Source of the DNA: an uncultured Myxococcales bacterium
GTDB taxonomy: Bacteria > Myxococcota_A > Bradymonadia > UBA4248
Length of the DNA: 38,208 nucleotides
Assembly: GCA_945875805.1 (NCBI GenBank)
Contig: CAMCLY010000009.1
Span: 1-38,208 of the forward strand
Direction of reading: 5' to 3'
Within the stretch, counting starts at the first letter, position 1. Each line of letters opens with the position of its first letter. The notes beneath the pieces are model-generated. The model searched no databases. It worked only from the letters and a program-made list of their open reading frames with translations, and had not been told where the DNA came from. Made by a program: the position numbers and the translations under genes. Positions 16,163 through 25,165 of this stretch are shown here, one piece after another.

Positions 16163-17857
16163 TCACTCCTTGTCCATGATTTCTATCGTTTCGATGCGGA
16201 CGCCAACCCGTCCGTCCGTCAGATTCACCCAGAGACGCTCGCCCGGCGATACCTCCAAAGCCCGCGTCACCACATGCCCGTCCTCCGATAACAGCAGGGC
16301 ATATCCTTTCTTCAAAATGAGATTCGGATCATGCATCTCCACATCTTTTTGAAGTGCCTTCAAATCCCTCTCTGCATTCGACAGAGCATGGCGCGAAACA
16401 TCACATAATGCCAGACTCTGCACATCCAGCGCACGCCGCTCCTGGCCGACAATGTTCGTGACCGCGTCGCGCAATATCTGTACACAGCGCCCCATCTCCT
16501 GCGACGTGTCCTCCAGAGCCTCCCGCGAAACTTCCGAAAGCTGACGTCCAAATTCCAAAACCCGCCGTTCCTCCCGATCCCTCCACTGACTGACAACCCC
16601 CGCCAGTTCATGCCCGAACGATTGCAACTGAAGCTCGGCATAATGACGCCTCCCCATCACCTCTTTCTGGCAAAAATATGAAAGCGTTTTCAACACATTG
16701 CGCGCCTCTTCCAGGCGATGACACAAGGTTTCCTTCAGGGTGTTCCGGCTCCGGTCAAGCGCCACCTCATGCCTCTCCATGATCCCGTTCAGACACTCCC
16801 CCGCGGCCGTCGGCGTGATGACACTTTGCGCTATCTCGTCAAGCACACTGCGATCCCGGTCATGCCCCACCGCCACCAGAAACTTGACACGACTCCCCCC
16901 TATGCGACGCCCAATCTCATAATTGTTATATACAGAAAGTTCAGAAAGCCCCCCTCCTCCCCGAACAATCACCGCCACATCAAAACAATCTTCGCCAATA
17001 CGGGCCATCCGCTCAAATGCCTTCACAAACGAAGACTCCACGTCCTGGCCCTGCAACGACACATGAAACCACGTAACCCTGAAGCCATACCCGCCCTTGC
17101 GGAGCGTCTTTATAAAATCTTCCCCCCCCGCCGCAGTACTGTTGGAAAAAAGCGCTATCCGCAACGGAATTTCCGGCATTTCAAGATTCAGATTCCGATC
17201 CGCAAGCCCCTCCAACTCCAGCCTCTTTAATATCTCTCCCTTCCGTTTATAGAACTCCCCCTCCGCAAAATGCGCGTCAATATCTTCCACACACACCGAA
17301 ATCTGAGAACCATAATACTGTACCCTGCCGCTGACGCGAATCTCATCCCCGTCCTTTATCCGCGGCAACTGCCCGCACGACATGCGCACCTTAAAATCTT
17401 CATATTTTTCACGCCATATCACCATGCTTAGCTTATCCCCGCGTTCGGAGACATTCGGCGCTATCAGCTTGAAATATACATGTCCCTTTGACGACACCTT
17501 GAACTCAAGAACTTCCCCGCGAATCCATATATTGCCGTCAAACAGTTTTGACACGCGCTCCTTGAGAATCCTGTTCAGCTCCTCAACCGTATAGGTTTTT
17601 TCCTCCCCCGGATTCTCCTCCCCCTTTTTTCCTCCGCTCACATATTCCACAAAACCGGCCGCCTGCATCAGCGGCATGATCGATGCAAACTTCGTCCTTT
17701 CAAAATGAATCCAATAATATTTCTGTTTCTGGGCATTGAACTCCCGTTTTCCTCCCGCCAGAGTCATGGCTCGCACGAGACCAGGATCCTCCGTGTCCGA
17801 CACCACCCATCCAAGCGTCGGATGATCCATGAACTGTTTTTCGTTTCTTTTCTCCAT
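16163..17857 (-). CDS. xseA: Exodeoxyribonuclease VII large subunit with N-terminal extension
   Basis: The large subunit of exonuclease VII, acting on single-stranded DNA in mismatch and damage processing. The OB-fold begins at YTVEELNRILKERVSKLF and continues through IWIRGEVLEFKVSSKGHVYFKL. The catalytic domain shows VIVRGGGGLSELSVYNN and VAVGHDRDRSVLDEIA, followed by the long coiled-coil stalk and the KKGYALLLSEDG C-terminal piece. The protein is 564 residues from ATG 17857, against 400-460 usually. About 85 residues precede the OB-fold and contain LGWVVSDTEDPGLVRAMTLAGG, an unfamiliar small domain. A still earlier ATG at 17977 would add 40 residues of unconvincing sequence. xseB follows directly. 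Confidence 0.93.
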   Translation of the reverse strand: MEKRNEKQFMDHPTLGWVVSDTEDPGLVRAMTLAGGKREFNAQKQKYYWIHFERTKFASIMPLMQAAGFVEYVSGGKKGEENPGEEKTYTVEELNRILKERVSKLFDGNIWIRGEVLEFKVSSKGHVYFKLIAPNVSERGDKLSMVIWREKYEDFKVRMSCGQLPRIKDGDEIRVSGRVQYYGSQISVCVEDIDAHFAEGEFYKRKGEILKRLELEGLADRNLNLEMPEIPLRIALFSNSTAAGGEDFIKTLRKGGYGFRVTWFHVSLQGQDVESSFVKAFERMARIGEDCFDVAVIVRGGGGLSELSVYNNYEIGRRIGGSRVKFLVAVGHDRDRSVLDEIAQSVITPTAAGECLNGIMERHEVALDRSRNTLKETLCHRLEEARNVLKTLSYFCQKEVMGRRHYAELQLQSFGHELAGVVSQWRDREERRVLEFGRQLSEVSREALEDTSQEMGRCVQILRDAVTNIVGQERRALDVQSLALCDVSRHALSNAERDLKALQKDVEMHDPNLILKKGYALLLSEDGHVVTRALEVSPGERLWVNLTDGRVGVRIETIEIMDKE

Positions 17858-18029
17858 TCCATCCACCGTGCCCGCCGTTCCTCGCGCCCCCCCCTCAAGC
17901 CACCCTATCACAACGCCCTCTCCCTTCGCCACTATTCCGGATGAAACCGTCCTCCCGAAAAGCACTTTCCATTTCATCCCCCATCCCCGGAGTCATGTAT
18001 CCCGATTTTCTCCTGTTTTAAAGGGGCGC

Positions 18030-18106
18030 GGGCTATGGCCTCGCCACACGGGCGAGTCCATACGCCCGGCGCGCGGCGCTATACGCCTCCGGCGAATACG
18101 CGCCGC
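18030..18106. repeat. Bulged palindrome site C (2 units)
   Basis: Unit C1 (18030-18067) has arms GGGCTATGG and CCATACGCCC around CTCGCC...GGGCGAG. Unit C2 (18073-18106) has arms GCGGCGCTAT and ATACGCGCCGC around CGCC-TCC-GGCG. Both show the fixed CTAT/ATACG joint with one unpaired C. The pair is bracketed by TTTTAAA at 18017-18023 and about 18114-18120. It lies between divergent genes (xseA and the 181-aa gene), so it cannot be a simple 3' terminator. Confidence 0.82.
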
Positions 18107-18342
18107 TCCGCCATTTTAAAGATATCACCCCAACGCCATGTGCACACCCCACTCCGCAAAACCGCCCATGCACACGTGCAATACGTCATGCCCATGCCTT
18201 TCGACGGATGCGTCTTTCCACATGCTACGACGTGTGATAAAAATATGATGACAGCACGCCCGCGTGTTGTGACGCCAGACTCAGGGAATCGCCTCACGTT
18301 CCCTATGTTTCCATCATCAAATTGAACATAGGACTCGATAGT
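18107..18342. other. Intergenic region with minor inverted repeats
   Basis: No gene is visible on either strand. Small inverted repeats include TGCAC-AC-GTGCA near 18171 and GGGAA...TTCCC near 18291-18308, just ahead of the plus-strand gene. No convincing -35/-10 pair for either flanking gene was found. Confidence 0.5.
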
Positions 18343-18888
18343 ATGAAAGATTTTGCTCTTCACTCGACATTGAAAGTGCGCGGCAAGGAATACGAAATCA
18401 TTAATATCACCCAATACTGTCTTCCAAATAAAAACAACACCCTCTTAAAACAATATCATCTAATGTCTGGCGGAGACCTCAAAGATCTCTTCTTTGATGA
18501 CGCTGAGAATATCTATATCCTTTGTGATAACGTCAAATTTGTCACCAGTGAAATGCCGAGCAGTAAATGGAAAAGAATTTCCGACGACATTGCAGACATC
18601 GTTTCGTCTTCTTCAGAAACTCATGAAAAACATGCCCGTTTCGTGATGTTCAAAAAAGATCTCAAGTATCGCCTTCTTGAATATCATGATCATGAAGTAT
18701 TCTATCGAAATGCGGATCTCGTGCTGCCCAATTATGTTCAACTCACTCAGAACGATATATCTCAAAAAAATCAAAATTTTACCAATCGTACCATCCGACA
18801 CTTCCTTCTGCTCTTTATCATAATTCTGCTTGGCCCTCCCATTTTATTCCTCGTCCTCTTTCTCTCGTTAAAGAATCTTTCCTGGTGA
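18343..18888 (+). CDS. Orphan AT-rich protein with C-terminal membrane segment
   Basis: A 181-residue protein I do not recognise. Residues 1-~140 look like a small cytoplasmic alpha/beta domain (LKVRGKEYEIINITQYCLP, IYILCDNVKFVTSEMPSSKW). The C-terminus is one strong hydrophobic segment (FLLLFIIILLGPPILFLVLFL), giving a tail-anchored layout. ATG 18343 follows AGGA at nine bases; an earlier TTG is less likely. Base composition is clearly more AT-rich than the neighbours and the strand is opposite, both hinting at recent acquisition. No partner gene is adjacent. Confidence 0.75.
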   Translation: MKDFALHSTLKVRGKEYEIINITQYCLPNKNNTLLKQYHLMSGGDLKDLFFDDAENIYILCDNVKFVTSEMPSSKWKRISDDIADIVSSSSETHEKHARFVMFKKDLKYRLLEYHDHEVFYRNADLVLPNYVQLTQNDISQKNQNFTNRTIRHFLLLFIIILLGPPILFLVLFLSLKNLSW

Positions 18889-18902
18889 GACAAAATGATC
18901 TC

Positions 18903-18920
18903 TTTTCGTTTGAACGAAAA
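18903..18920. repeat. AT-rich inverted repeat after orphan gene
   Basis: TTTTCGTT-TG-AACGAAAA is a perfect 8-bp inverted repeat 15 bp past the plus-strand stop. It lacks a following T-run on the plus strand, so termination is uncertain. Confidence 0.4.
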
Positions 18921-19079
18921 AAGGTTCCTTCGGCGGCACTCATCCTGCTCACGGTTCACGCAGAACATCTTTCACTCCAAGTCATGCGTGACCACGTGTC
19001 CCCCGGCGTCTGGAATGACGTGCGGACTGACTTTTGTCCCCCGGATTTTCTGCCGTGCCGGAGAACACAAAAAATAAGG

Positions 19080-19146
19080 GCGGCGCGTATCTGCCACAGG
19101 CAGATAGCGCCGCGCGCAGGGCGTATCCGCCACAGGCGGATAGCCC
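19080..19146. repeat. Bulged palindrome site D (2 units)
   Basis: Unit D1 (19080-19113) has arms GCGGCGCGTAT and ATAGCGCCGC around CTGCC-ACA-GGCAG. Unit D2 (19119-19146) has arms GGGCGTAT and ATAGCCC around CCGCC-ACA-GGCGG. Both are in the reverse orientation (GTAT first). The two inner hairpins differ by a compensated base pair (T-A versus C-G at the second position). The site lies between the convergent 181-aa gene and glmM. Confidence 0.85.
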
Positions 19147-19160
19147 GCGCCCATACGCGC

Positions 19161-20522
19161 TCAGGCCAAACTTTCGATTTCGGAGACGATGCCGTCGGCA
19201 ATAGTTCGGGCATCGCGTTCGAGGGTTTCGAGTTCGGGGCCTTCGAGCATGACGCGGCACTTGGGCTCCGTTCCGGAATACCGCACGACGACACGCCCGT
19301 CCTCGCCATACCGTTCACCGACCTCCGCGATGAGGGCAGAGGCGCGAGGAAGTTCCTCGATGGGAATTTTGCGCGGCACGGCAACATTGACGAGCACCTG
19401 GGGAAGGCGCGTCATGACGCGGGCAAGCTGGGAGAGCGGGGTCTGGCTGCGACGCAGAATCGAGAGGATACGGAGGGCGGCAAGGAGGCCGTCGCCCGTG
19501 GTGGCGTGATCGAGCAGGACGATATGGCCGCTCTGTTCGCCGCCCAGGGAATACCCGCCGGCGCGCATGGCCTCGACGACATAACGGTCGCCCACGCGCG
19601 TCTGCACGGTCTGTATGCCGCACCGATGGAGGGCCTTGTGAAGCCCAAGATTGCTCATGACGGTCGTGACCAAGGTGTTTTTTCGCAACAACCCTCTCGC
19701 CTTGTAATCCACGGCGAGCATGGCCATGGCGGCGTCGCCGTCGACGATGCTGCCGAGTTCGTCGATGAGGATGAGGCGATCGGCGTCGCCGTCGAGGGTG
19801 ATGCCGATGTCGGCGCGGTGTTCGCGAACGAGGGCCGCGCAGTGGCCGGGATGGAGGGCTCCGACGCCGTCGTTGATGTTGTAGCCGTCGGGCTGACAGC
19901 CGGTGGAAACGACCTCGGCACCGAGTTCCTCAAGAACGGTCGGGGCGATGCGATAGGCCGCACCGTTGGCGCAGTCGACGACGACACGGAGACCCTCGAG
20001 ATCGAGCTCGCGCTCAAAATTCGACTTGACGAACGCATTGTAACGCCCCTGGGCGTCATCGATGCGGCGCGACCGGCCGATATGTTCGGGCGAAAGCAGG
20101 GGATCGAGTTCGTCGGGATGGGACAGAAAGTGCTCTATCCGTAACTCGGTCTCGTCGGCCAGTTTGTAGCCGTCGGCGCCAAACACCTTGATCCCGTTGT
20201 CGTGATACGGATTGTGGGAGGCGCTGATGACGATCCCGGCGTCACAGCGCATGGCGGTGGTGAGCGCGGCTATCGCGGGCGTCGGCAACGGCCCCGTAAA
20301 GAGAACGTCGCCGCCTGCGGCATTGACTCCGGCAGCGAGTGCGGACTCGAACATATATCCCGACCGGCGCGTGTCCTTACCGATGAGAACCTTGAATCCG
20401 GATCCGTGGTGCGTCAGTGTGGAAACGAGCGCCTTGCCCAGATTGAGGGCGACATCGACGGTCATGGGAAACTGGTTGGCAAGGCCGCGGATGCCGTCTG
20501 TTCCGAAGTACCGACTAGTCAT
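19161..20522 (-). CDS. glmM: Phosphoglucosamine mutase GlmM
   Basis: GlmM converts glucosamine-6-phosphate to glucosamine-1-phosphate, the precursor step for UDP-GlcNAc and so for peptidoglycan. The 453-residue protein starts MTSRYFGTDGIRG. The phosphorylated serine lies in ISASHNP (Ser102, the same number as in E. coli GlmM), the metal loop is DGDADR (244-249), the sugar loop is GGEQSGH, and the phosphate-binding loop near the C-terminus is RYSGTEPKCR. ATG 20522 overlaps the last eight bases of yqeY, implying coupling. A longer frame to 20558 lies inside yqeY and is rejected. Confidence 0.96.
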   Translation of the reverse strand: MTSRYFGTDGIRGLANQFPMTVDVALNLGKALVSTLTHHGSGFKVLIGKDTRRSGYMFESALAAGVNAAGGDVLFTGPLPTPAIAALTTAMRCDAGIVISASHNPYHDNGIKVFGADGYKLADETELRIEHFLSHPDELDPLLSPEHIGRSRRIDDAQGRYNAFVKSNFERELDLEGLRVVVDCANGAAYRIAPTVLEELGAEVVSTGCQPDGYNINDGVGALHPGHCAALVREHRADIGITLDGDADRLILIDELGSIVDGDAAMAMLAVDYKARGLLRKNTLVTTVMSNLGLHKALHRCGIQTVQTRVGDRYVVEAMRAGGYSLGGEQSGHIVLLDHATTGDGLLAALRILSILRRSQTPLSQLARVMTRLPQVLVNVAVPRKIPIEELPRASALIAEVGERYGEDGRVVVRYSGTEPKCRVMLEGPELETLERDARTIADGIVSEIESLA

Positions 20523-20964
20523 TGAACGACAGCTCGTCGACGAGTTTTTTGGCCTCATTGCCCGGGAAACGCCCCTTGATTTTGGGCATGAGGGCTTTCA
20601 TGAGTTTGCCCACGTCTTTTTTGGAGGTAATGGCGAGTTCCTGGACGAGGTCGCGAAGAATGGCGCGCACGTCGTCGGCGCTCATGGCGGCGGGGAGGAA
20701 GCCCTGGATGAGGCCGAGTTCATAAGCCTCCTTTTCGGCGCGATCCTTAGCCCCGGCCTGTTCGTAAGACTCGATGGCCTCGCGGCGCTTTTTGGCCTCA
20801 CGCGTGAGAATTTCGATTTCGGCCTCGGGGGTGAGTTCGATGCGTTTTTCTTTTTCTTCGGTCTTGAGGGCGTTGAGAATGAGGCGCAACGCGTCACGGC
20901 GCTGGGCATCGCCCGACTTCATCGCCTGTTTGATCTGATCGGATATTTCCTGAATGAGAGCCAT
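20515..20964 (-). CDS. yqeY: GatB/YqeY domain protein
   Basis: A 149-residue protein of the YqeY family, homologous to the tRNA-binding tail of GatB but found free-standing. It shows DQIKQAMKSGDAQRRDALRLI at the start, then LGLIQGFLPAAMS and DVGKLMKALMPKIKGR toward the end, all typical. The exact role is unsettled; a tRNA-related function is assumed from the GatB tail. The start has a strong GAGGAG site five bases upstream. It is the first gene of a pair with glmM. Confidence 0.93.
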   Translation of the reverse strand: MALIQEISDQIKQAMKSGDAQRRDALRLILNALKTEEKEKRIELTPEAEIEILTREAKKRREAIESYEQAGAKDRAEKEAYELGLIQGFLPAAMSADDVRAILRDLVQELAITSKKDVGKLMKALMPKIKGRFPGNEAKKLVDELSFND

Positions 20965-20978
20965 AATCTCCTCGTTAC

Positions 20979-21003
20979 AAAAAAAAGGCCGGGTATCCCG
21001 GCC
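20979..21003 (-). terminator. Rho-independent terminator after FHA-DUF4388 gene
   Basis: On the minus strand GGCCGGG-ATA-CCCGGCC (21003-20987) is followed by eight T residues (20986-20979). It lies about 40 bp past the FHA-DUF4388 stop and just ahead of yqeY, separating the two transcripts. Confidence 0.92.
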
Positions 21004-21041
21004 GAGTCTGAAACAAAGCTACGGATGTACCGAAGCTTTTA

Positions 21042-22052
21042 TTATTTGGCGACGGCCATATATCCGTTGTGCAGGAGGTGCATAACGGCTTTTGTCGTTT
21101 CGATGTCGTCGGCCAGTTCCGAATGGTTGAGAATCGCCTCCATCGTCGGTTCGGCCATGGCGAGCTGGAAGATGTCGAGCTGTTCAGGGGTGAGGTCGCG
21201 CAACTTGGGCACGATGGGCAGGTCGATGCGGAACATGGCATCAAATGCGGGCACATCGTCACCCAGCGCGTGGGTCTCGTCGATGATGCGCATGGATTCC
21301 ATCAGCATGGATTCGACGGTTTCGTCGATGGGCTTCTCGAATTCGTGCGAGGCGGAGGTGTCGAGAAGGAACGAACCCGATGTCCAGCACATCATGCGAT
21401 AGAACGATTTTTCGACGGGAACATCAAAATTCTGGTTGATGACGGCGCCATAGACGCGCCCTTCGCGCAGGTAAATACATCCCTCAATGCCTCCGGGGGT
21501 CGTGATGAAAAGCCCGCCGGTTTTTTTGGACGAACCGAAAAGTTGAAGAAGGTCGGGAAGGGGAACCTGATCAATGACGCCGGAGAGAACTCCGGACTGC
21601 GTGCCGTGCGCGGTGTATCCCTGCTGAGCCACACGGCGCGACGCACTCGACGTGAGGGAGGGAGCCTGACGAACGTCCTCTATCCTGGCATTGATGAGAC
21701 CATCCATCGGAGGTGGGGGCGGCTGGTTGGCGTCGTATTCCTCATACACCAGCTTGATGATCGACGTCCCAATGAGAATACGGTCTCCCTCTTTGAGCTT
21801 GCATTTCGTGATCTTCTCACCATTGACAAACGTCCCGTTTGTGCTCCCAAGATCCTCGATCGAAATATCGTCATCGCTCACCGTGATCTTGGCATGATGT
21901 CGGCTGACCATATCCTCAATGAGCACCATTTCGAGCTCGCTGCTTCGCCCGATAATGAGTTCCTGATTCATCTCCAGGGCGAACTCCCCACCTTGGTATT
22001 TGCCCGAGATGAATTTTAAAATGTACCGTCCCTGTCCCGATTTATGCGTCAT
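21042..22052 (-). CDS. FHA-DUF4388 signalling protein
   Basis: A 336-residue cytoplasmic protein with two domains. The FHA domain (about 10-105) carries GRSS (35-38), SRHH (50-53) and STNGT (70-74), the phosphothreonine-binding residues. A Pro-rich linker follows. Residues ~150-270 match DUF4388 (GVLSGVIDQVPLPDLLQLF, TGGLFIT, GCIYLREGRVYGAVI), a domain common in myxobacterial and cyanobacterial signalling proteins related to PatA. The C-terminal ~60 residues are helical. It probably reads out Ser/Thr phosphorylation. It is transcribed divergently from the MBL-fold gene and ends at its own terminator. Confidence 0.93.
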   Translation of the reverse strand: MTHKSGQGRYILKFISGKYQGGEFALEMNQELIIGRSSELEMVLIEDMVSRHHAKITVSDDDISIEDLGSTNGTFVNGEKITKCKLKEGDRILIGTSIIKLVYEEYDANQPPPPPMDGLINARIEDVRQAPSLTSSASRRVAQQGYTAHGTQSGVLSGVIDQVPLPDLLQLFGSSKKTGGLFITTPGGIEGCIYLREGRVYGAVINQNFDVPVEKSFYRMMCWTSGSFLLDTSASHEFEKPIDETVESMLMESMRIIDETHALGDDVPAFDAMFRIDLPIVPKLRDLTPEQLDIFQLAMAEPTMEAILNHSELADDIETTKAVMHLLHNGYMAVAK

Positions 22053-22175
22053 GAATTCGCCGTTCCGAAAAATTGCTCCATTCCCACGCGCCTACCATGC
22101 GCCCCAAACAAGCGCCGGTTTCTTACCCCATTTCCGCCTACAATGACAATCTTTTGATGTTTTTTTCATGCGCTG

Positions 22176-22205
22176 TGGCAATTCCAACGCCGTCTGGACT
22201 ATAAC
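22176..22205 (+). promoter_or_regulatory. Possible promoter for MBL-fold gene
   Basis: TGGCAA (22176-22181) and TATAAC (22200-22205) are separated by 18 bp, about 50 bp ahead of the plus-strand gene. The -10 is good, the -35 weak. Confidence 0.4.
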
Positions 22206-22256
22206 CCACTCACCCGCCGCGCCCACGCGCGGTTTTCTCGTTTCCAAAAGGCTCAC

Positions 22257-23060
22257 ATGACCTCCACCCCGTTCAACCTGCAGTTTCTCGGCTCCGGCAA
22301 CGCATGGACCAAACCGCCGGCCAATTTCCATACCAACGTCCTCGTCTCCTGCAACCAAAACTCCTGGCTTATCGACTGCGGAACCCTGTGTCCACTGGCA
22401 CTCCATCACCTGGGCATACCACTCCGCAACATCGATGCGGCCTTTATCTCACACCTCCACGGCGATCACGTCCTCGGACTGGAAGAACTCCTCCTGCACA
22501 GGCTTTTCTGCGAACATCGAACCATCGACCTCTTTCTGCCGGCCGGTCTCTTCACCGAACACTCCGGCATCGAGGGCGCCGACATCTGGCAGAACTGCCT
22601 GCGCGCATCCCTCGAAACCCCAGACGTTTCGACCCATCCCCCCAGAATGCTCTCCCTCTCCGACTACGCATCCGTACACAAGCTCATCCCCGGATCACCC
22701 AGCAATATCTTCGGACTCCCCGTCGATATTTTCCCCGTCGAACACATCCCCATGCGCCCGTGCTACGGCATCATGCTCGATCACCGCGTCGCCTACACCT
22801 CAGACTGCACATTCTCTCGGCCGCGACTGGAGGAACTCTTTAATAAAGGCGTCTCGACCGTCTTTCACGACGTCTGCTTCACATGCCCCGGCATCGGATG
22901 CGTCCACACCGCGTTCGACGACTTGGCCACACTGCCACGCGATATGGCCGAACGCATCATCCTGATGCACTATGCCGACGACCTTCAAGATACGCACATC
23001 CGGCGCGCCATCGACATGGGATTCCGTTTTGCCCACCAGGGCGAAATCTTCTCCTTCTGA
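22257..23060 (+). CDS. MBL-fold hydrolase, RNase Z-like
   Basis: A 267-residue metallo-beta-lactamase-fold protein. The zinc motif HLHGDH is at 66-71; further ligands are likely His158 (VEHIP), the Asp in YTSDC and the His in ILMHYAD. The start NLQFLGSGNAW resembles RNase Z (which has FLGTSxxxPT), but the exosite arm of true tRNA-3'-processing RNase Z is not obvious. It may therefore be a phosphodiesterase of the same superfamily. It is a single gene on the plus strand between divergent and convergent neighbours. The short gap to ftsI (47 bp) holds nothing that I can identify. Confidence 0.88.
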   Translation: MTSTPFNLQFLGSGNAWTKPPANFHTNVLVSCNQNSWLIDCGTLCPLALHHLGIPLRNIDAAFISHLHGDHVLGLEELLLHRLFCEHRTIDLFLPAGLFTEHSGIEGADIWQNCLRASLETPDVSTHPPRMLSLSDYASVHKLIPGSPSNIFGLPVDIFPVEHIPMRPCYGIMLDHRVAYTSDCTFSRPRLEELFNKGVSTVFHDVCFTCPGIGCVHTAFDDLATLPRDMAERIILMHYADDLQDTHIRRAIDMGFRFAHQGEIFSF

Positions 23061-23107
23061 CCACCGCACAGACGCCCTCACCTCTCATCCCCCCACCTCT
23101 CATCCCC

Positions 23108-25165
23108 TCATGGCGTCTGGCGATAATGACTGCGCAACGATACGTCAACGCGCGTATGAGACGGCACCTGCGTCCCCGCAGACGGCCACTGAGACACCAC
23201 ATAACCGGAATTTTCAGCCTTGATCCAGAGACACGCCGACTGAGCCTCCTCGACGGCCATCCACAGCGTCTTGCCATTAAAATCGGGCACCTCCACCAAC
23301 TCCGGACACTCCGCAGGACGGCCCGGACGACGCGCCACCTCGGGAGATCCCTCCTCCACAAATCGGCCTCGCGCCCCAGCCGCCTCAAACGGATCCATCA
23401 CCCCGTCCTCCACCGACTTCGGAAATACCCCACGATACGGCAACACCTGGGTCACAATTTCGGCAAATACCGGCGCCGCCACAAAACCACCACTGTGCTG
23501 AGGTTTCGGCGCGTCCACCATCACCACCACCACGATATTCGGATCGTCAATCGGCGCAATCCCTATGAAATTCGCCATATACTGATTGCCATACGCCCGC
23601 GTCCGCGGATCTATCTTTTGCGCCGTCCCCGTCTTGCCACCCACGCGATAGCCGTCCACCCACGCGCGCATCCCCGTCCCCTCGACGACGACGCGTTCCA
23701 TCGCGCGGCGCACCGTGGCCGCCGTCTTCTCCGATATCACCTCCTCCACCGCAAGCGGCGCGCCACGCTCGATGACATGGCCGTCCTGATCGCGTATCTC
23801 CCGGATAAGCCAGGGACGCATCCGTTTGCCTCCATTCGCTATCGCCCCCACCGCCACCGCAATCTGTATCGGTGACACGCTTATCCCGTGACCAAACGCA
23901 ATATTCGCAAACATCACCTCCGCCCACTTGGACGGTTTCCACAATATCCCCGCAGACTCTCCCGCTATCCTGATCCCCGTCTTCTCGCCAAATCCAAACC
24001 GACGCAAATACCGGTAAAATCCTTCCTTCCCCAACTTTTGCGCCAGATGATACGCCCCAATGTTGGATGACTCGCTGACCACCGTTTCCGCCACCATGTT
24101 GGGGATCGTATGCGTGTCCGAGATGGTGTGCGACCCAATGGTGATCTTGCCTCGGTTCTGATCCACCGGATCATTGGGACGCACCCCAGCCCCGTCCACC
24201 GCGGAAGCATACGTCATGAGCTTCATCATGCTGCCGGGTTCATACGCATCAAGCACCGCACGGTTGCGCATGTCCGACTTCTGATAATCCTTGAACCGGT
24301 TCGGGTTAAAACGCGGCCAGTTCGCCATCGCCAACACTTCACCCGTATACGGGTCCAAAACGACCGCCGTCGCCGCCTGCGCCGAAAATTTACGGCATAC
24401 GCGCTCCAGCGCATTTTCCGACACCTCCTGGATGTACTGATCAAGCGTCAGTTCCACCGAACTCCCTTCAAGGGTGTTCAGACGCGGTGAATCCTGCGTC
24501 AAAATCATGTGATTGCGCGAATCGCGCACCCCACGTATCTTCAGAACACTCCCGCGAAGATACTTGTCATACGTCGATTCAAGCCCCTCAAGACCGACAT
24601 TGTCCAGCCCCACAAAACCGAGAATCTGACCCGCCAGTTCCTGTCCAGGATAATACCGCTTGCTCTCGCGCTTCATCCCCACACCCTGAAGATTCAGCGC
24701 CTTCACCGCCGCCCCCTTCTCTGGCGTCGTCTTGCGGGCAAGCCAGACAAACGGGGCCTCGCTCGACAGCAGACGGCGAACCTCGCCAAGGTCCATCTCC
24801 AGCGCCTGACTCAATGCCACCGCCGCCGCCTCCCTGTCCTGAATCTTGCGCGGATGCGCAAACACACTCGGCGTCTCGACGCTTATCGCCAGCTCGTAAC
24901 CATGACGATCATAAATATACCCGCGATGCCCGTCGAGCGCGCTCTCCCCGCCTGCCCCCAGTGTCATGTTCCCCGTCGACTGACGCTCCGAACGCGCCCT
25001 GAGATGCTCCTCCGCCTCCGCCGTCTGAAGCTCGTACACGTGGTACGCCACCAGACCAAACAACCCCACCAACACACACCACAAAAATAAAAGACGCCGA
25101 CGCGTGCCCCGTTCAGAACTCTCCCGCTTTCTCGCCTCTTCCCTCGCCGTGCTGTCCATCCTCAC
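23108..25165 (-). CDS. ftsI: Septal peptidoglycan transpeptidase FtsI (PBP3) with PASTA domain
   Basis: FtsI cross-links septal peptidoglycan during division. The 685-residue protein has a short cytoplasmic N-terminus, one membrane helix at 24-41, the pedestal domain (GHRGYIYDRHG at 79-89) and the transpeptidase domain with SMMK (Ser312, Lys315), SSN (366-368) and KTGT (511-514). Residues ~615-680 form one PASTA domain (VEVPDFNGKTLWMAVEEAQ), found in FtsI of several non-enteric phyla. The GTG start overlaps the ftsL stop (GTGA); ATG 25159 is the alternative start. The usual downstream murE-murF-mraY is absent. Confidence 0.95.
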   Translation of the reverse strand: MRMDSTAREEARKRESSERGTRRRLLFLWCVLVGLFGLVAYHVYELQTAEAEEHLRARSERQSTGNMTLGAGGESALDGHRGYIYDRHGYELAISVETPSVFAHPRKIQDREAAAVALSQALEMDLGEVRRLLSSEAPFVWLARKTTPEKGAAVKALNLQGVGMKRESKRYYPGQELAGQILGFVGLDNVGLEGLESTYDKYLRGSVLKIRGVRDSRNHMILTQDSPRLNTLEGSSVELTLDQYIQEVSENALERVCRKFSAQAATAVVLDPYTGEVLAMANWPRFNPNRFKDYQKSDMRNRAVLDAYEPGSMMKLMTYASAVDGAGVRPNDPVDQNRGKITIGSHTISDTHTIPNMVAETVVSESSNIGAYHLAQKLGKEGFYRYLRRFGFGEKTGIRIAGESAGILWKPSKWAEVMFANIAFGHGISVSPIQIAVAVGAIANGGKRMRPWLIREIRDQDGHVIERGAPLAVEEVISEKTAATVRRAMERVVVEGTGMRAWVDGYRVGGKTGTAQKIDPRTRAYGNQYMANFIGIAPIDDPNIVVVVMVDAPKPQHSGGFVAAPVFAEIVTQVLPYRGVFPKSVEDGVMDPFEAAGARGRFVEEGSPEVARRPGRPAECPELVEVPDFNGKTLWMAVEEAQSACLWIKAENSGYVVSQWPSAGTQVPSHTRVDVSLRSHYRQTP

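Noticed and set aside
17858..17977. xseA start at 17977
   Set aside because: The added 40 residues look like translated non-coding sequence. The ATG at 17857 seems better, though the start is not proven.
22883..23875. 330-codon plus-strand frame overlapping the MBL gene and ftsI
   Set aside because: It is out of frame with the MBL gene and antisense to ftsI, and its Arg/His-rich translation is typical of shadow frames.
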